From Cellulosilyticum sp. (lineage in GTDB: Bacteria; Bacillota; Clostridia; Lachnospirales; Cellulosilyticaceae): 64,000 bases of DNA. A model generated the notes under the pieces. It saw only the letters and a list, made by a program, of their open reading frames with translations. It had not been told where the DNA came from and made no database searches. Shown here in pieces: positions 18,558-27,524 of this stretch. Position numbers and translations under genes: made by a program. Every line of letters starts with the position of its first letter. Position 1 is the stretch's first letter. The stretch spans positions 1 to 64,000 of the forward strand of contig SVDC01000014.1 of the NCBI GenBank assembly GCA_015058045.1, written 5' to 3'.

Positions 18558-19271
18558 CTAACGTATTATTTTTCCATACTGAGAAATGATTTTATCAATC
18601 ATTCGACTAGCCTCTGACTTAGATAATCCTTCCATCTTACTCGGAAGTTCTAACTGATGCTTTTGACATAAGCTAGTTAAATAAGATTTTTGCTTTGCAG
18701 TGATTGGCTCCCATTTTGGCATTTCCCAAATTATTGGCTCGGGTACAAATAAGTGAGGTTCACTTTCCTCAAATTCATTTTGCAAATGTTTAAAAAGCTC
18801 ATAGGTTGCATAAGCATCGTCATAAGCACGGTGTGCATGCTCTAAAGAAATATCATAATGCTCACATAAAGCCCCTAATTTACGACTTGGCAAGTCCCTT
18901 AACATCCTTCTTGAAATGACTAAAGTATCTATACCCTCACGTTCAAAATTATAGCCTAACCCATTAGCTTTTGCTTTTAACATACGATAATCAAATAAAA
19001 TAATATTATGACCTATTAACGGTACATCTCCACAAAATGCTATAAACTCTGGCATTACTTCTTCAATAGGTGGGGCATCCTTTACCATTTTATCATCAAT
19101 TCCTGTAATAGAAGTAATGTATTCGGAAATAGACTCCTTTGGACAAACAAGGGTATTAAATTTTTTTACTGGTTCACCATTTTCTACGTAAACTGCACCA
19201 ATCTCTATAATTTCATTACGAATAGGATGTGTTCCCGTCGTCTCTATATCTAAAACCACATAACGATTCAT
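18558..19271 (-). CDS. DnaQ-like DEDDh 3'-5' exonuclease
   Basis: A 237-residue exonuclease of the DnaQ/PolC-epsilon superfamily. Metal ligands of the DEDDh set are Asp8 and Glu10 (LDIETTG), Asp94 (GHNIILFDYRML), and His147/Asp152 (HRAYDDA). Residues 170-237 form a C-terminal extension ending in a helical region (KQKSYLTSLC onward) that may bind DNA. No polymerase domain is attached, so this is a stand-alone repair, proofreading or RNA-processing nuclease. AAGGAG precedes the ATG. Confidence 0.9.
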   Translation of the reverse strand: MNRYVVLDIETTGTHPIRNEIIEIGAVYVENGEPVKKFNTLVCPKESISEYITSITGIDDKMVKDAPPIEEVMPEFIAFCGDVPLIGHNIILFDYRMLKAKANGLGYNFEREGIDTLVISRRMLRDLPSRKLGALCEHYDISLEHAHRAYDDAYATYELFKHLQNEFEESEPHLFVPEPIIWEMPKWEPITAKQKSYLTSLCQKHQLELPSKMEGLSKSEASRMIDKIISQYGKIIR

Positions 19272-19470
19272 TGTTTTCTCCTTATCTCCACGATTATCTA
19301 TTTCATTTTACCGTACCTTATTTAAAATGCAACATTGATTTTATGACTTCAATTTAACACGCTAAAAAAAATTTTATTCTTCTTCTTTCTATGTTTATCA
19401 ATTCTTTTATCTATTTTAAATCATAGATACCATTTTATGTGACTTGACAAAAAACTCAAAAAATACATTA

Positions 19471-19499
19471 TTGAAAATCAAATATGCAAGATATAGTAT
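19471..19499 (+). promoter_or_regulatory. Candidate promoter for nrdDG
   Basis: TTGAAA (19471-19476) and TAGTAT (19494-19499) are 17 bp apart; the -10 overlaps the first NrdR-like box. An alternative -35, TTGACA at 19444-19449, has only a weak -10 partner (CATTAT, 19466-19471). Confidence 0.45.
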
Positions 19500-19530
19500 A
19501 TTTATAGCATGTTGCGTGTATATATAGTAT
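19484..19530 (+). promoter_or_regulatory. Tandem NrdR-like boxes upstream of nrdD
   Basis: Two sites sharing the ATATAGTAT core lie at 19484-19499 and 19515-19530, each matching about 11 of 16 positions of the NrdR box (ACACTATATATAGTGT). Their 31-bp centre-to-centre spacing is the three-helical-turn spacing known for NrdR operators. This suggests NrdR repression of the anaerobic reductase; nrdR itself is not in the window. Confidence 0.55.
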
Positions 19531-19560
19531 AGCAGCAGCAATTTTAAGGGGGATACTTAC

Positions 19561-21678
19561 ATGATATATGATGTTATTAAGCGTGACGGTAGACATGTTT
19601 CTTTTAATCATTCTAAAATAGTCAATGCCATTGCGCGCTCAGCACAGGATAATAATGTGATTGTAGATGTTGAACAAATTGCCACTTCTGTAGAAGATCG
19701 TATTAAAGATAACTTTCATACGGAAATCACAGTGGAACAAATTCAAGATTTAATCGAAGATACCTTAGTCGATCTACAACTTGAAAGCATTAAAACTTCT
19801 TATGCTAATTATCGTAAAGAACGTACGCGCATTCGTGATTTAAAATCTGAACTTATGGATACTGTTCATAATATTGGTATTGAAACAGATAGAGACAATG
19901 CCAATGTTGGTAACAACTTCTCCTCAAAGTTATTACGTATTGCTAGTGAAACAAATAAATGGCATAACTTAAGTAAAATGCCTAAAAATCTTGCTAAACT
20001 CCATGAGCAAGGTGATCTATATTATCATGATTTAGACAGTTACAACCTTACAACTAACTGTTTACATATAGATACAGGTAGCGTTTTTGAAAAAGGTTTT
20101 AATACAGGATATGGAACTATTCGTAAACCTAAACGCATTGAATCTGCGGCTGAGCTAAGCTGTATACTCCTTCAATCTTCTCAAAATGATATGTTTGGTG
20201 GTCAATCTCATGTGGACTTTGACAATGATATGGCACCTTACGTGGGCTATACACGTGAAGAAATTCAAACAGAATATGCACCTCTTAAGCAAACCTTATC
20301 AACTGAAGCCTTTAATCAATTTGTGGAAGATAAACTTATTAGTCGTGTGCATCAAGCCATGCAAGGCATTGTATATAATCTTAATACCATGCACTCCAGG
20401 GCAGGGTCCCAGGTTCCTTTTAGTTCATTGAACATTGGTCTTCCAGCAAGTCCTGATGCTGCTTTAATATGCCAAATTTTCTTAGAAGAATATGAAAAGG
20501 GCCTAGGTAAAAATGAACAACCTATTTTCCCAAACATCATCTTCCGCGTCAAAAAAGGTGTGAATCGTGGTAAAGACGCTCCTTATGCCTATCTCTATAA
20601 ACTTGCTTGCAGGGTAGCTGCCTCTCGCATGAACCCTACTTTTATGAATATAGATGCAGACTTTAATTTAAAATACTATAATAAAGGTATTTTACCTGCC
20701 ACGATGGGATGTCGTACCTATATTTGCTCTAATATCAACGGACCTGAAGGCCCAAATAGACGTGGTAATAATGCCCCTACCACGATTAACTTACCTCGTA
20801 TTGGCATCTTAGCTAAAGGAAATATAGAAACTTTCTGGCGCCTATTAGATGAACGCTTAGAAATGGCTAAATCTTCACTTCTCCATCGTTATGAAGTACT
20901 TAAACGCCTTAAAATGAAAGACCTTCCTTTTGTTGTCGGCCAAGGTTTAATGCTGGGTTCTGAGGGATTAGGGCTAAATGATAGTATTGATCCTGTTCTT
21001 AAAAATGGTTCTTGGTCTATTGGTTTCATTGGTTTAGCCGAAACACTCGTTGCCCTAACAGGTCATCATCATGGTGAAGATGAACAGGCACGTGAATTAG
21101 GCTACAGCATCATTGATCATATTCGTCAATTTACAGATCATGTTACAAAAGAAACTCATATGAACTGGAGCTGTTATGCCACACCTGCCGAGGGACTAAG
21201 TGGTAAATTTATTCTTCAAGATAAAGAACGCTTTGGCATCATTCCTGGTGTAACCGACAAAGATTATTATACAAACAGCTTTCATATTCCAGTCCATTAT
21301 AGTATCTCTATTATTGATAAAATTCAAATTGAAGCACCTTTTCACAGTATGTGCAATGCAGGGCATATTAGCTATATTGAATTAGATGGCTATCCAACAG
21401 GGGAGACTATTGAGAAAATCATTAGCTATGCTTATGACCAAACCAATATTAGTTATATGGGGATTAACTTCCACTTACGCTACTGTAAAGATTGTGGAGC
21501 AATGCTAAATGAACAAATGCATTCTTGCCCAAAATGTAGTAGCCATCATATTCAAGGTATTAGTCGTGTAACAGGCTATTTAAGTCTGGATGAACGTTTT
21601 GGTAGTGGTAAGTCTGCTGAAAGAAAAGATCGCCTTGCCCATAACGGTACGCATAATCCAAGTTATAGTAATATCTAA
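19561..21678 (+). CDS. nrdD: Anaerobic ribonucleoside-triphosphate reductase (class III)
   Basis: A 705-residue class III reductase, which makes dNTPs from NTPs without oxygen. Residues 1-90 form the ATP-cone allosteric domain. Active-site cysteines lie in LTTNCLH and TMGCRTY. Four Cys (642, 645, 656, 659) bind zinc near the C terminus. The glycyl-radical site is probably Gly683 in FGSGKSAERK, after the RVTGY motif. The start follows a purine-rich AAGGGGG. The stop overlaps the nrdG start by one base (TAATG), so the activase is translationally coupled. Confidence 0.96.
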   Translation: MIYDVIKRDGRHVSFNHSKIVNAIARSAQDNNVIVDVEQIATSVEDRIKDNFHTEITVEQIQDLIEDTLVDLQLESIKTSYANYRKERTRIRDLKSELMDTVHNIGIETDRDNANVGNNFSSKLLRIASETNKWHNLSKMPKNLAKLHEQGDLYYHDLDSYNLTTNCLHIDTGSVFEKGFNTGYGTIRKPKRIESAAELSCILLQSSQNDMFGGQSHVDFDNDMAPYVGYTREEIQTEYAPLKQTLSTEAFNQFVEDKLISRVHQAMQGIVYNLNTMHSRAGSQVPFSSLNIGLPASPDAALICQIFLEEYEKGLGKNEQPIFPNIIFRVKKGVNRGKDAPYAYLYKLACRVAASRMNPTFMNIDADFNLKYYNKGILPATMGCRTYICSNINGPEGPNRRGNNAPTTINLPRIGILAKGNIETFWRLLDERLEMAKSSLLHRYEVLKRLKMKDLPFVVGQGLMLGSEGLGLNDSIDPVLKNGSWSIGFIGLAETLVALTGHHHGEDEQARELGYSIIDHIRQFTDHVTKETHMNWSCYATPAEGLSGKFILQDKERFGIIPGVTDKDYYTNSFHIPVHYSISIIDKIQIEAPFHSMCNAGHISYIELDGYPTGETIEKIISYAYDQTNISYMGINFHLRYCKDCGAMLNEQMHSCPKCSSHHIQGISRVTGYLSLDERFGSGKSAERKDRLAHNGTHNPSYSNI

Positions 21679-22175
21679 TGACTTTACAAGTTGCTGGCTT
21701 TTTAGAGCATTCTACAGTTAATGGGATAGGTCTTCGCTCTGTTCTGTTTGTATCTGGTTGCAACCATGCCTGTCCTGACTGTCAGAATGAAGCTATGCAA
21801 GATCAATGTTATGGCGAATCTATAGCAATATCCACTCTTTATACCCGGATTATGAAGAATAAACCCATTATAGATGGCATAACCTTTTCAGGTGGTGAAC
21901 CTTTTGATCAATGTAATGTCCTTGCTAAACTTGCCAAATTACTAAAAGAAGAAGGATTAAATATTTGGTGTTATACAGGCTATACCTATGAATTGCTCCA
22001 AGCCTCTCCCAAATATCATTCTCTTCTTGAACTCATCGATGTATTAGTAGATGGACCTTATATAAAAGCACTTGCTAATCCTAATCTAGAATATCGAGGG
22101 TCCTCTAATCAACATATTTATGCCTTGAAATATGGAAAAATTGTAGAGTGTCTAGATGATATGTTTCTCTTATAA
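21678..22175 (+). CDS. nrdG: Anaerobic ribonucleotide reductase activating protein (radical SAM)
   Basis: A 165-residue radical SAM activase that installs the glycyl radical on NrdD. The 4Fe-4S motif is Cys28-x3-Cys32-x2-Cys35 (CNHACPDC), followed by the SAM-binding FSGGEPFDQ. Length is normal for NrdG. It overlaps nrdD by one base and is followed by a strong terminator. Confidence 0.96.
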   Translation: MTLQVAGFLEHSTVNGIGLRSVLFVSGCNHACPDCQNEAMQDQCYGESIAISTLYTRIMKNKPIIDGITFSGGEPFDQCNVLAKLAKLLKEEGLNIWCYTGYTYELLQASPKYHSLLELIDVLVDGPYIKALANPNLEYRGSSNQHIYALKYGKIVECLDDMFLL

Positions 22176-22210
22176 TCAGCATGATTTTACCTACGAAAAT
22201 ATCAATATAG

Positions 22211-22255
22211 AAAAAAAGGTGTTGTTACCTATTCATTTGTAACAACACCTTTTTT
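22211..22255. terminator. Bidirectional terminator after nrdG
   Basis: AAAAAAAGGTGTTGTTAC (22211-22228) pairs with GTAACAACACCTTTTTT (22239-22255), a long stem with flanking A/T tracts between nrdG and the convergent permease gene. Confidence 0.92.
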
Positions 22256-22341
22256 ATCAATGTATTATTTTACTTCTATACATTAATATACCTATTACTT
22301 CTACTACTAATGATTGTTTCCGATCTTCTATATTGTAGGAC

Positions 22342-22776
22342 TTACTTTTTCCATTGAAAAATAATAATTCCTACAATCATAACACCAACCCCCACCAACT
22401 TAGTCCATGTAAAACCTATCTTTTCGCTACCAAATAATCCCCAAACCTCAATCAGATACGCCGAAATCATTTGAGCAATTAAAATCATCATAACAGCAAA
22501 AGCAGGCCCTAAATGTGCCATTGCCACAATAACAGTGTATGAAATTCCTGCTCCTAGCACGCCACCTAGTAGATACCATTTATTCACCATTTTAAGCCCC
22601 ATTACATTGGCATCTCTTGTAAAAAATAAAATAATGATACATACAACAAAAGCTGTGAAATTTACAATACTTGTGGTAAACCATAATCCTGCTTTTTCCG
22701 ATACTCGGGTATTAAAAACACCTTGTACACTCATTAGCAATCCTGAAATAAGTGCAGTAATCATACTTATAAACAT
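22342..22776 (-). CDS. DMT-type small membrane permease (DUF606/YdcZ family)
   Basis: A 144-residue, highly hydrophobic protein with about five membrane helices, resembling the DUF606 branch of the drug/metabolite transporter superfamily, which has half the size of EamA proteins and usually acts as a dimer. The opening ISMITALISGLLMSVQGVFN and NTRVSEKAG are typical. GGAGG precedes the ATG. The substrate is unknown. It appears monocistronic. Confidence 0.8.
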   Translation of the reverse strand: MFISMITALISGLLMSVQGVFNTRVSEKAGLWFTTSIVNFTAFVVCIIILFFTRDANVMGLKMVNKWYLLGGVLGAGISYTVIVAMAHLGPAFAVMMILIAQMISAYLIEVWGLFGSEKIGFTWTKLVGVGVMIVGIIIFQWKK

Positions 22777-22928
22777 TTTTTTGCCTCCACTTTCTAGTAA
22801 TCCATTGTCTTTAAATTTAGTTTGTATAAATCCTCTTTTCTTATGCTTTAATTTAGCTAGTGGTAATTATTTCAACCTATTAGTGGTTGTATCGAATAAT
22901 CTCTTTATATTAAAGACTTCATTAAAAT

Positions 22929-22993
22929 AAAAAAGGCTTTACTTTTAAGCGATCTGCATTTCTTGATCCACTTCCTTTAAGTAAAGTCTTTTT
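22929..22993 (-). terminator. Terminator of asnA
   Basis: On the minus strand AAAAAGACTTTACTTAAAG pairs imperfectly with CTTAAAAGTAAAGCCTTTTTT, downstream of the asnA stop. Confidence 0.7.
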
Positions 22994-23027
22994 ATAATCT
23001 ATTTTTTATTGTCTAGGCCTAAATCTT

Positions 23028-24032
23028 TTAAAGTAAAATAATCTGATTCTCTTCACAAGCCTTATGCATTTCATCTGGCCAATAAGAAGCTTGAACTTCT
23101 CCTATATGTGCTGTTTGTAAGAAATACATACATATTCTGGATTGACCAATACCGCCTCCAATGGTATATGGTAGCTCTTTATTTAAAATCTTTTGGTGGA
23201 ATGGCAAGTTTTCTCTATCTTCACAACCTGCTTTTTTTAGTTGTTCTTTTAAAGCCACTTCATCCACGCGAATCCCCATAGAAGATAATTCAAAAGCTTT
23301 ATTTAAAAGTGGATTCCAGAATAAGATATCTCCATTGAGTGCCCAGTCATCATAATCTGGGGCTCTTCCATCATGTCTTTCACCATTTGTCAGTACATCC
23401 CCAATTTTCATGATAAATACTGCTTTCTTTTCTTCGCAGATTTTATTTTCTCTTTCTTTTGGTGATAAATCTGGATAAATCTCTAGTAATTCTTGAGAAG
23501 TAATAAAAAAGATTTCTTCAGGTAACCAAGCCTCTAAACAAGGATATTCTGCTCGAATATAGTTATCCGTTCTTGAAAAGGCACGGAAAATCCTCTTTAC
23601 AGTTTGTTTTAAATAATCTTCATTACGCATTTCCTTTGTAATAACTTTTTCCCAATCCCATTGATCCACATAGATAGAATGTAGGTTATCCACTTCTTCA
23701 TCACGACGAATAGCATTCATATCTGTGTATAAGCCTTCCTCTACCCCAAATTCATAACGGTCTAACGCCATACGTTTCCATTTTGCTAGTGAATGAACCA
23801 CTTCAATAACTTGATGATCATCAGCTAAATCAAAACTCACTGGTCTTTCTACACCATTTAAATTATCATTTAATCCTGTATCTGGTTTTACAAATAGTGG
23901 AGCAGATACCCTAGTTAGATACAGTTCATAAGCTAAAGCTGATTCAAAATAGTCTTTTAACTTTTTAATAGCTACTTCTGTTTCTCTTAAATCCAATTTA
24001 GGTTTATATCCCTCTGGTACATATAGTTGCAT
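23028..24032 (-). CDS. asnA: Aspartate--ammonia ligase (asparagine synthetase A)
   Basis: A 334-residue AsnA, the ammonia-dependent enzyme that converts aspartate, ATP and ammonia to asparagine. It has the class II aaRS-like fold with conserved stretches such as RVSAPLF near the N terminus, [16 protein letters not shown] and the C-terminal GGGIGQSR. Length matches the family. GAGGAGG precedes the ATG. Its long leader carries an asparagine-specific T-box, so it should be induced when tRNA-Asn is uncharged. Confidence 0.97.
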   Translation of the reverse strand: MQLYVPEGYKPKLDLRETEVAIKKLKDYFESALAYELYLTRVSAPLFVKPDTGLNDNLNGVERPVSFDLADDHQVIEVVHSLAKWKRMALDRYEFGVEEGLYTDMNAIRRDEEVDNLHSIYVDQWDWEKVITKEMRNEDYLKQTVKRIFRAFSRTDNYIRAEYPCLEAWLPEEIFFITSQELLEIYPDLSPKERENKICEEKKAVFIMKIGDVLTNGERHDGRAPDYDDWALNGDILFWNPLLNKAFELSSMGIRVDEVALKEQLKKAGCEDRENLPFHQKILNKELPYTIGGGIGQSRICMYFLQTAHIGEVQASYWPDEMHKACEENQIILL

Positions 24033-24118
24033 AATAACTCCTCCTCATAATTCAATCTACTTACTTAGCATATATTCATCCTCAATAATTTATGAATATA
24101 GACTTTATAATTTTAAAT

Positions 24119-24430
24119 ATAAAAAACCTCCATCTCTTAAGCTAAATTATTTTTTAACTTAAGGGACGAAGGCTACTTCGCGGTACCACCCTTATTGATT
24201 TTGTAATAAATCCTCTCACTTACGTACAGATTCCTCGATACGCTGTAGATATAACGGCCTACCTACCGTCTAAGCCTACTAAGCTTTTTAGCTGTTGGGT
24301 TAGCTCCTCCAAGATGTTCTTCACCTATGCCTTGTTACCGACTCTCAGCTTACTCGGCTCTCTGAAAACATGTACATAGCTTACTCTTCTCTTCATTGTT
24401 TTTACGAAATATTTTAATTGACTAAATTGT
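24119..24430 (-). ncRNA. T-box riboswitch (Asn specifier AAC) upstream of asnA
   Basis: The T-box core AAGGGTGGTACCGCG occupies 24179-24193 on the minus strand, followed by the terminator built from CTTCGTCCCTTAAG pairing with CTTAAGAGATGGAGG plus a U6 tract (about 24119-24174). Upstream, stem I contains the specifier loop GTGAAG-AAC-ATCTTGGAG; the AAC triplet at 24316-24318 is an Asn codon, matching the downstream gene. The leader fills the stretch between ung and asnA. Confidence 0.95.
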
Positions 24431-24437
24431 TAAAATA

Positions 24438-24466
24438 ATAATATACATTTTATCTTTCTTTGTCAA
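24438..24466 (-). promoter_or_regulatory. Promoter of the asnA T-box leader
   Basis: Minus-strand TTGACA (24461-24466), 17-bp spacer, TATTAT (24438-24443). It lies just 8 bp beyond the ung stop codon and places the start of the T-box RNA near 24431. Confidence 0.85.
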
Positions 24467-24473
24467 GCATCAT

Positions 24474-25148
24474 TTATAGATTCTCAATTTGAAAATCAAT
24501 AGGTGCTTTTCCTATGTCTCTTAAATAATCATTAATTTGATTAAAGTGATTACAACCAAAAAAACCATTATAAGCAGATAATGGACTAGGATGTGCTGCC
24601 ATTAAAATCTTATGTTTTGGATTAGTGATTAAACTTGATTTCTTCTTTGCAGGGGCTCCCCATAATACAAAGATAATAGGTTCTTCCCTTTCATTTAGTA
24701 GCGAAATAATACGATCTGTAAAAACTTCCCATCCTTTTCCTTTATGAGATTGTGGTTTTCCTGCCCTTACTGTTAGAACAGTATTTAATAATAAAACACC
24801 TTGTTGTGCCCATTTCATTAAATATCCATTATTAGGAATATAACATCCCATAGTTGCTTGTAGTTCTTTAAAAATATTAACTAATGAAGGTGGTGTTTTA
24901 ACACCTGGTTTAACGGAAAAAGCCATACCATGAGCTTGTCCTTCTCCATGATAAGGGTCTTGTCCCAAAATCACTACTTTCACCTCTTCGTAAGGTGTTG
25001 TTTTTAAAGCATTAAATATATCATGCATATTGGGATAAATTGTTTGTGTTTGATATTCTTCTTTTAAAAAACTGCGTAATGCCTCATAATAAGGCTTTTT
25101 AAACTCTTCTTCTAAAAGCTGATCCCAACTATTATTCATTTCTACCAT
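24474..25148 (-). CDS. ung: Uracil-DNA glycosylase (family 1)
   Basis: A 224-residue family 1 UNG that removes uracil from DNA in base-excision repair. The catalytic motif GQDPYHG with Asp64 and the C-terminal [11 protein letters not shown] with His186 are both intact. The start is placed at ATG 25148 because AAAGGA lies 9 nt upstream; an in-frame TTG six codons earlier includes that site. The asnA promoter begins right after its stop. Confidence 0.96.
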   Translation of the reverse strand: MVEMNNSWDQLLEEEFKKPYYEALRSFLKEEYQTQTIYPNMHDIFNALKTTPYEEVKVVILGQDPYHGEGQAHGMAFSVKPGVKTPPSLVNIFKELQATMGCYIPNNGYLMKWAQQGVLLLNTVLTVRAGKPQSHKGKGWEVFTDRIISLLNEREEPIIFVLWGAPAKKKSSLITNPKHKILMAAHPSPLSAYNGFFGCNHFNQINDYLRDIGKAPIDFQIENL

Positions 25149-25276
25149 TTTTATCGTTCCTTTCAAGCACTATTCCTTTATTATAACATTGATTTTTATG
25201 AAGTAAAATCTCCACCTCTCCCCTGTCGTATTCACTAATAGAAAATAATACGCAAGTTCTTTGCACTATAAAAAAT

Positions 25277-25309
25277 AGGTAAAATAGCTACTTACATTCC
25301 ATTTTACCC
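25277..25309 (-). terminator. Terminator after the Pro/Gly-rich protein gene
   Basis: On the minus strand GGGTAAAAT and ATTTTACCT pair around a 15-nt loop and are followed by ATTTTTTATAG. Confidence 0.6.
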
Positions 25310-25322
25310 ATTCTTTAATATA

Positions 25323-25814
25323 CTAATCTCTTCTATTACAATAAAATGCCTCAATTCGATTCACATTAATTCTGCCTTGTTCCCAGCGTCCTCTTCTAAG
25401 TCTCCATCCATAGATAAATCTAGTTGTTACAGATTCTACATAAAACCAAAATTCAGAGCCATTGTTAAGCCATAGATAAGTAAACCGTCCTATACAAGGC
25501 CTTAATTTCTGGTGTGGTGGCCTTGGTGGATTAAAGCCTCCTGGAGGCATCATATTACCTGGATTAATAACTGGACCTGGTCCTTGCTGAGGTGGTTTAT
25601 TCCCCGGATTAATAATAATAGGTCCTGGACCTCCTTGAAATGGCATATTCCCTGGACCTATACTTACTGGGCCTGGTCCTTGTGGCGGATTATTTCCAGG
25701 ACCTACCATAACTGATCCTGGGCCCTGTAAGATTTCTCCTTCATTTTTATTGGGTATAAAATCTGGAGGATTCGTATTAGGTACACGATTCATAGCATTG
25801 AAGATATTTAACAT
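25323..25814 (-). CDS. Pro/Gly-repeat protein with C-terminal aromatic domain, possible spore-surface protein
   Basis: A 163-residue protein of unknown function. Residues 29-88 hold four imperfect repeats of about 15 residues built on QGPGPV-x-I-x-PGN. The C-terminal part (105-160) is compact and rich in aromatic and Arg residues (IGRFTYLWLNNGSEFWFYVE), with Cys107 and Cys159. There is no signal peptide or membrane helix. Low-complexity Pro/Gly repeats plus a small aromatic domain resemble clostridial spore coat or exosporium proteins (inference only). The start is ATG at 25814, with GAGG 8 nt upstream; an earlier in-frame GTG at 25841 lacks a site. Confidence 0.7.
   Translation of the reverse strand: MLNIFNAMNRVPNTNPPDFIPNKNEGEILQGPGSVMVGPGNNPPQGPGPVSIGPGNMPFQGGPGPIIINPGNKPPQQGPGPVINPGNMMPPGGFNPPRPPHQKLRPCIGRFTYLWLNNGSEFWFYVESVTTRFIYGWRLRRGRWEQGRINVNRIEAFYCNRRD
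25551..25730 (-). repeat. Tandem repeats encoding GPGPV-x-I-x-PGN units
   Basis: Four degenerate in-frame copies of about 45-48 bp within the Pro/Gly-rich gene. They are recognisable at protein level (GPGSVMVGPGN, GPGPVSIGPGN, GPGPIIINPGN, GPGPVINPGN) and share runs such as CCTGGACC in the DNA. Confidence 0.75.
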
Positions 25815-25978
25815 ATTTTGATCCTCTAATAAACTATACACTTCTACTTATATATTATTACCAATTTACCATTTTGTTACAATCGGATATACCTTTTATC
25901 ATTAAACTAACTTGCACATCCTTTATAAACATCTCCGTTAAATCTATTTTACTACTCTTTTTTACCCCTATTTTAAAA

Positions 25979-26020
25979 TCAAAAACCCAGAAGGATTACT
26001 ACTCCCTTCTGGGTTTTTGA
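25979..26020 (-). terminator. Terminator of cymR-cysK
   Basis: TCAAAAACCCAGAAGG (25979-25994) pairs perfectly with CCTTCTGGGTTTTTGA (26005-26020), a 16-bp stem with a U-tract just past the cysK stop. Confidence 0.93.
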
Positions 26021-26029
26021 TCTATACTC

Positions 26030-26959
26030 TTATTGAAAAAGTGTTGTAGATAAATAACGTTCACCTGTATCTGGTAATAAAACAACAATTACCTTTCCTG
26101 TGTTTTCTTCAAGCTTAGCATATTCAGTAGCCACTGCAAGAGCTGCTCCTGAAGAAATTCCTACAAGTACACCTTCTGATTTGGCTAACTTTCTTGAAGT
26201 TTCAAAAGCCGCATCATTTGTGATGGTTTTAATTTCATCCACAACTTCATGCTTAAAAACACTTGGCACAAATCCTGCACCAATTCCTTGAATTTTGTGT
26301 GGACCGGCCTTCCCACCAGAAAGAACAGGTGAATCTGATGGTTCAACGGCAATTATTTTTACTTCTGGTTTCTTTTGCTTTAATACTTCACCTACACCTG
26401 AAATCGTACCTCCTGTACCTACACCTGCAACAAATACATCAACCGCTCCATCTGTATCTTCCCATACCTCTAATGCAGTTGTTTCTCGGTGTGCCTGTGG
26501 ATTGGCCTTGTTATCAAATTGTTGAGGAATAAAACTTGGCGTATAAACTTTTGCTAATTCTTCCGCTTTTTCAATCGCACCTTTCATTCCCTTTGCACCT
26601 TCTGTTAATACAAGTTCTGCACCTAATGCTTTAAGTACGTTCCTTCGCTCCATACTCATGGTATCTGGCATAGTTAAAATAAGCCTATAACCTTTTGCCG
26701 CACAGATATAAGCAAGTGCAATCCCTGTATTTCCACTAGTTGGCTCAATAATTGTCGTTCCTTCTTGAATAATTCCTTGTTTTTCTGCTTCTGTAATCAT
26801 ATAGTACCCTATACGGTCTTTTGCACTACTTCCTGGATTAAAAGACTCTAATTTAACTAATAAGCGTGCTTTTAACCCCTCACTTTTAGCATAACGTGAT
26901 ACTTCCAATAAAGGTGTGTGACCAATTAAGTCGGTAATGCTATTTGCTATTCTTGCCAT
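26030..26959 (-). CDS. cysK: Cysteine synthase A (O-acetylserine thiol-lyase)
   Basis: A 309-residue PLP enzyme that makes cysteine from O-acetylserine and sulfide. The PLP lysine is Lys47 in SSAKDR; TSGNTG (74-79) holds the substrate and GTGGTISG binds the PLP phosphate. Start ATG 26959 is chosen because GGAGGGG precedes it; the ATG six codons earlier precedes the Shine-Dalgarno. It follows the Rrf2 regulator gene by 32 bp in the same operon, the arrangement expected for CysK acting with a CymR-type repressor. Confidence 0.96.
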   Translation of the reverse strand: MARIANSITDLIGHTPLLEVSRYAKSEGLKARLLVKLESFNPGSSAKDRIGYYMITEAEKQGIIQEGTTIIEPTSGNTGIALAYICAAKGYRLILTMPDTMSMERRNVLKALGAELVLTEGAKGMKGAIEKAEELAKVYTPSFIPQQFDNKANPQAHRETTALEVWEDTDGAVDVFVAGVGTGGTISGVGEVLKQKKPEVKIIAVEPSDSPVLSGGKAGPHKIQGIGAGFVPSVFKHEVVDEIKTITNDAAFETSRKLAKSEGVLVGISSGAALAVATEYAKLEENTGKVIVVLLPDTGERYLSTTLFQ

Positions 26960-26991
26960 ATTTTTTCCCCTCCACATTTTATAATCTTCTT

Positions 26992-27447
26992 CTAAATATA
27001 ATACATATCTATATCATTTAATAATATGTTACGATAATCATTTGTAAGATCTTCTAGCGTAATTTGGTCAATGGTTTGTTTCACACTTTCTGCAATTTTA
27101 TTCCATACTTCCCTCTGCAAGCAAATCTGCATATTTTGATAAAGCATAGAACTTTCATTCTTTCTTACCTCTTCTTCTACAATAAGCAATTCCCCTTCAA
27201 TAGCCCGAAGAATATCTCCTACGGTAATTTCTCTAGCTGGTCTGGCCAAAATATAACCACCTTGAGCACCTTTGACACTCTTTACAATATTGGCTTTCTT
27301 TAAAATCGCAAAGACTTGTTCTAAATAGTTTACCGATAAATTCTGTCGTTTTGCTATATGTACCAGCGGAACTTGCTCTTCTGCAGAATGAATCGCTAAG
27401 TCCACTAAGGTACGAAGGCCATATCTTGATTTAGTAGAGATCTTCAT
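26992..27447 (-). CDS. Rrf2 family transcriptional regulator, probable CymR-type cysteine regulator
   Basis: A 151-residue Rrf2 protein with an N-terminal winged helix ([19 protein letters not shown] as recognition region; GAQGGY wing). IscR-type regulators use three clustered cysteines for an Fe-S cluster; here only Cys109 occurs in that region, which argues for the CymR type. CymR of Bacillus works in complex with CysK, and cysK is the next gene. It probably represses cysteine-supply genes, including its own operon (inference). Confidence 0.88.
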   Translation of the reverse strand: MKISTKSRYGLRTLVDLAIHSAEEQVPLVHIAKRQNLSVNYLEQVFAILKKANIVKSVKGAQGGYILARPAREITVGDILRAIEGELLIVEEEVRKNESSMLYQNMQICLQREVWNKIAESVKQTIDQITLEDLTNDYRNILLNDIDMYYI

Positions 27448-27487
27448 AATCGCCTCCTCTAATTCCGAGTAATCCTGTATGTTTTAT

Positions 27488-27516
27488 AGTATATTTTCAT
27501 TTTACAGAATTGTCAA
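27488..27516 (-). promoter_or_regulatory. Promoter of the rrf2-cysK operon
   Basis: Minus-strand TTGACA (27511-27516), 17-bp spacer, TATACT (27488-27493). Downstream, ATTACTCGGAATT near 27455-27467 is an imperfect palindrome placed where an autoregulator could bind. Confidence 0.8.
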
Positions 27517-27524
27517 TACATTTT

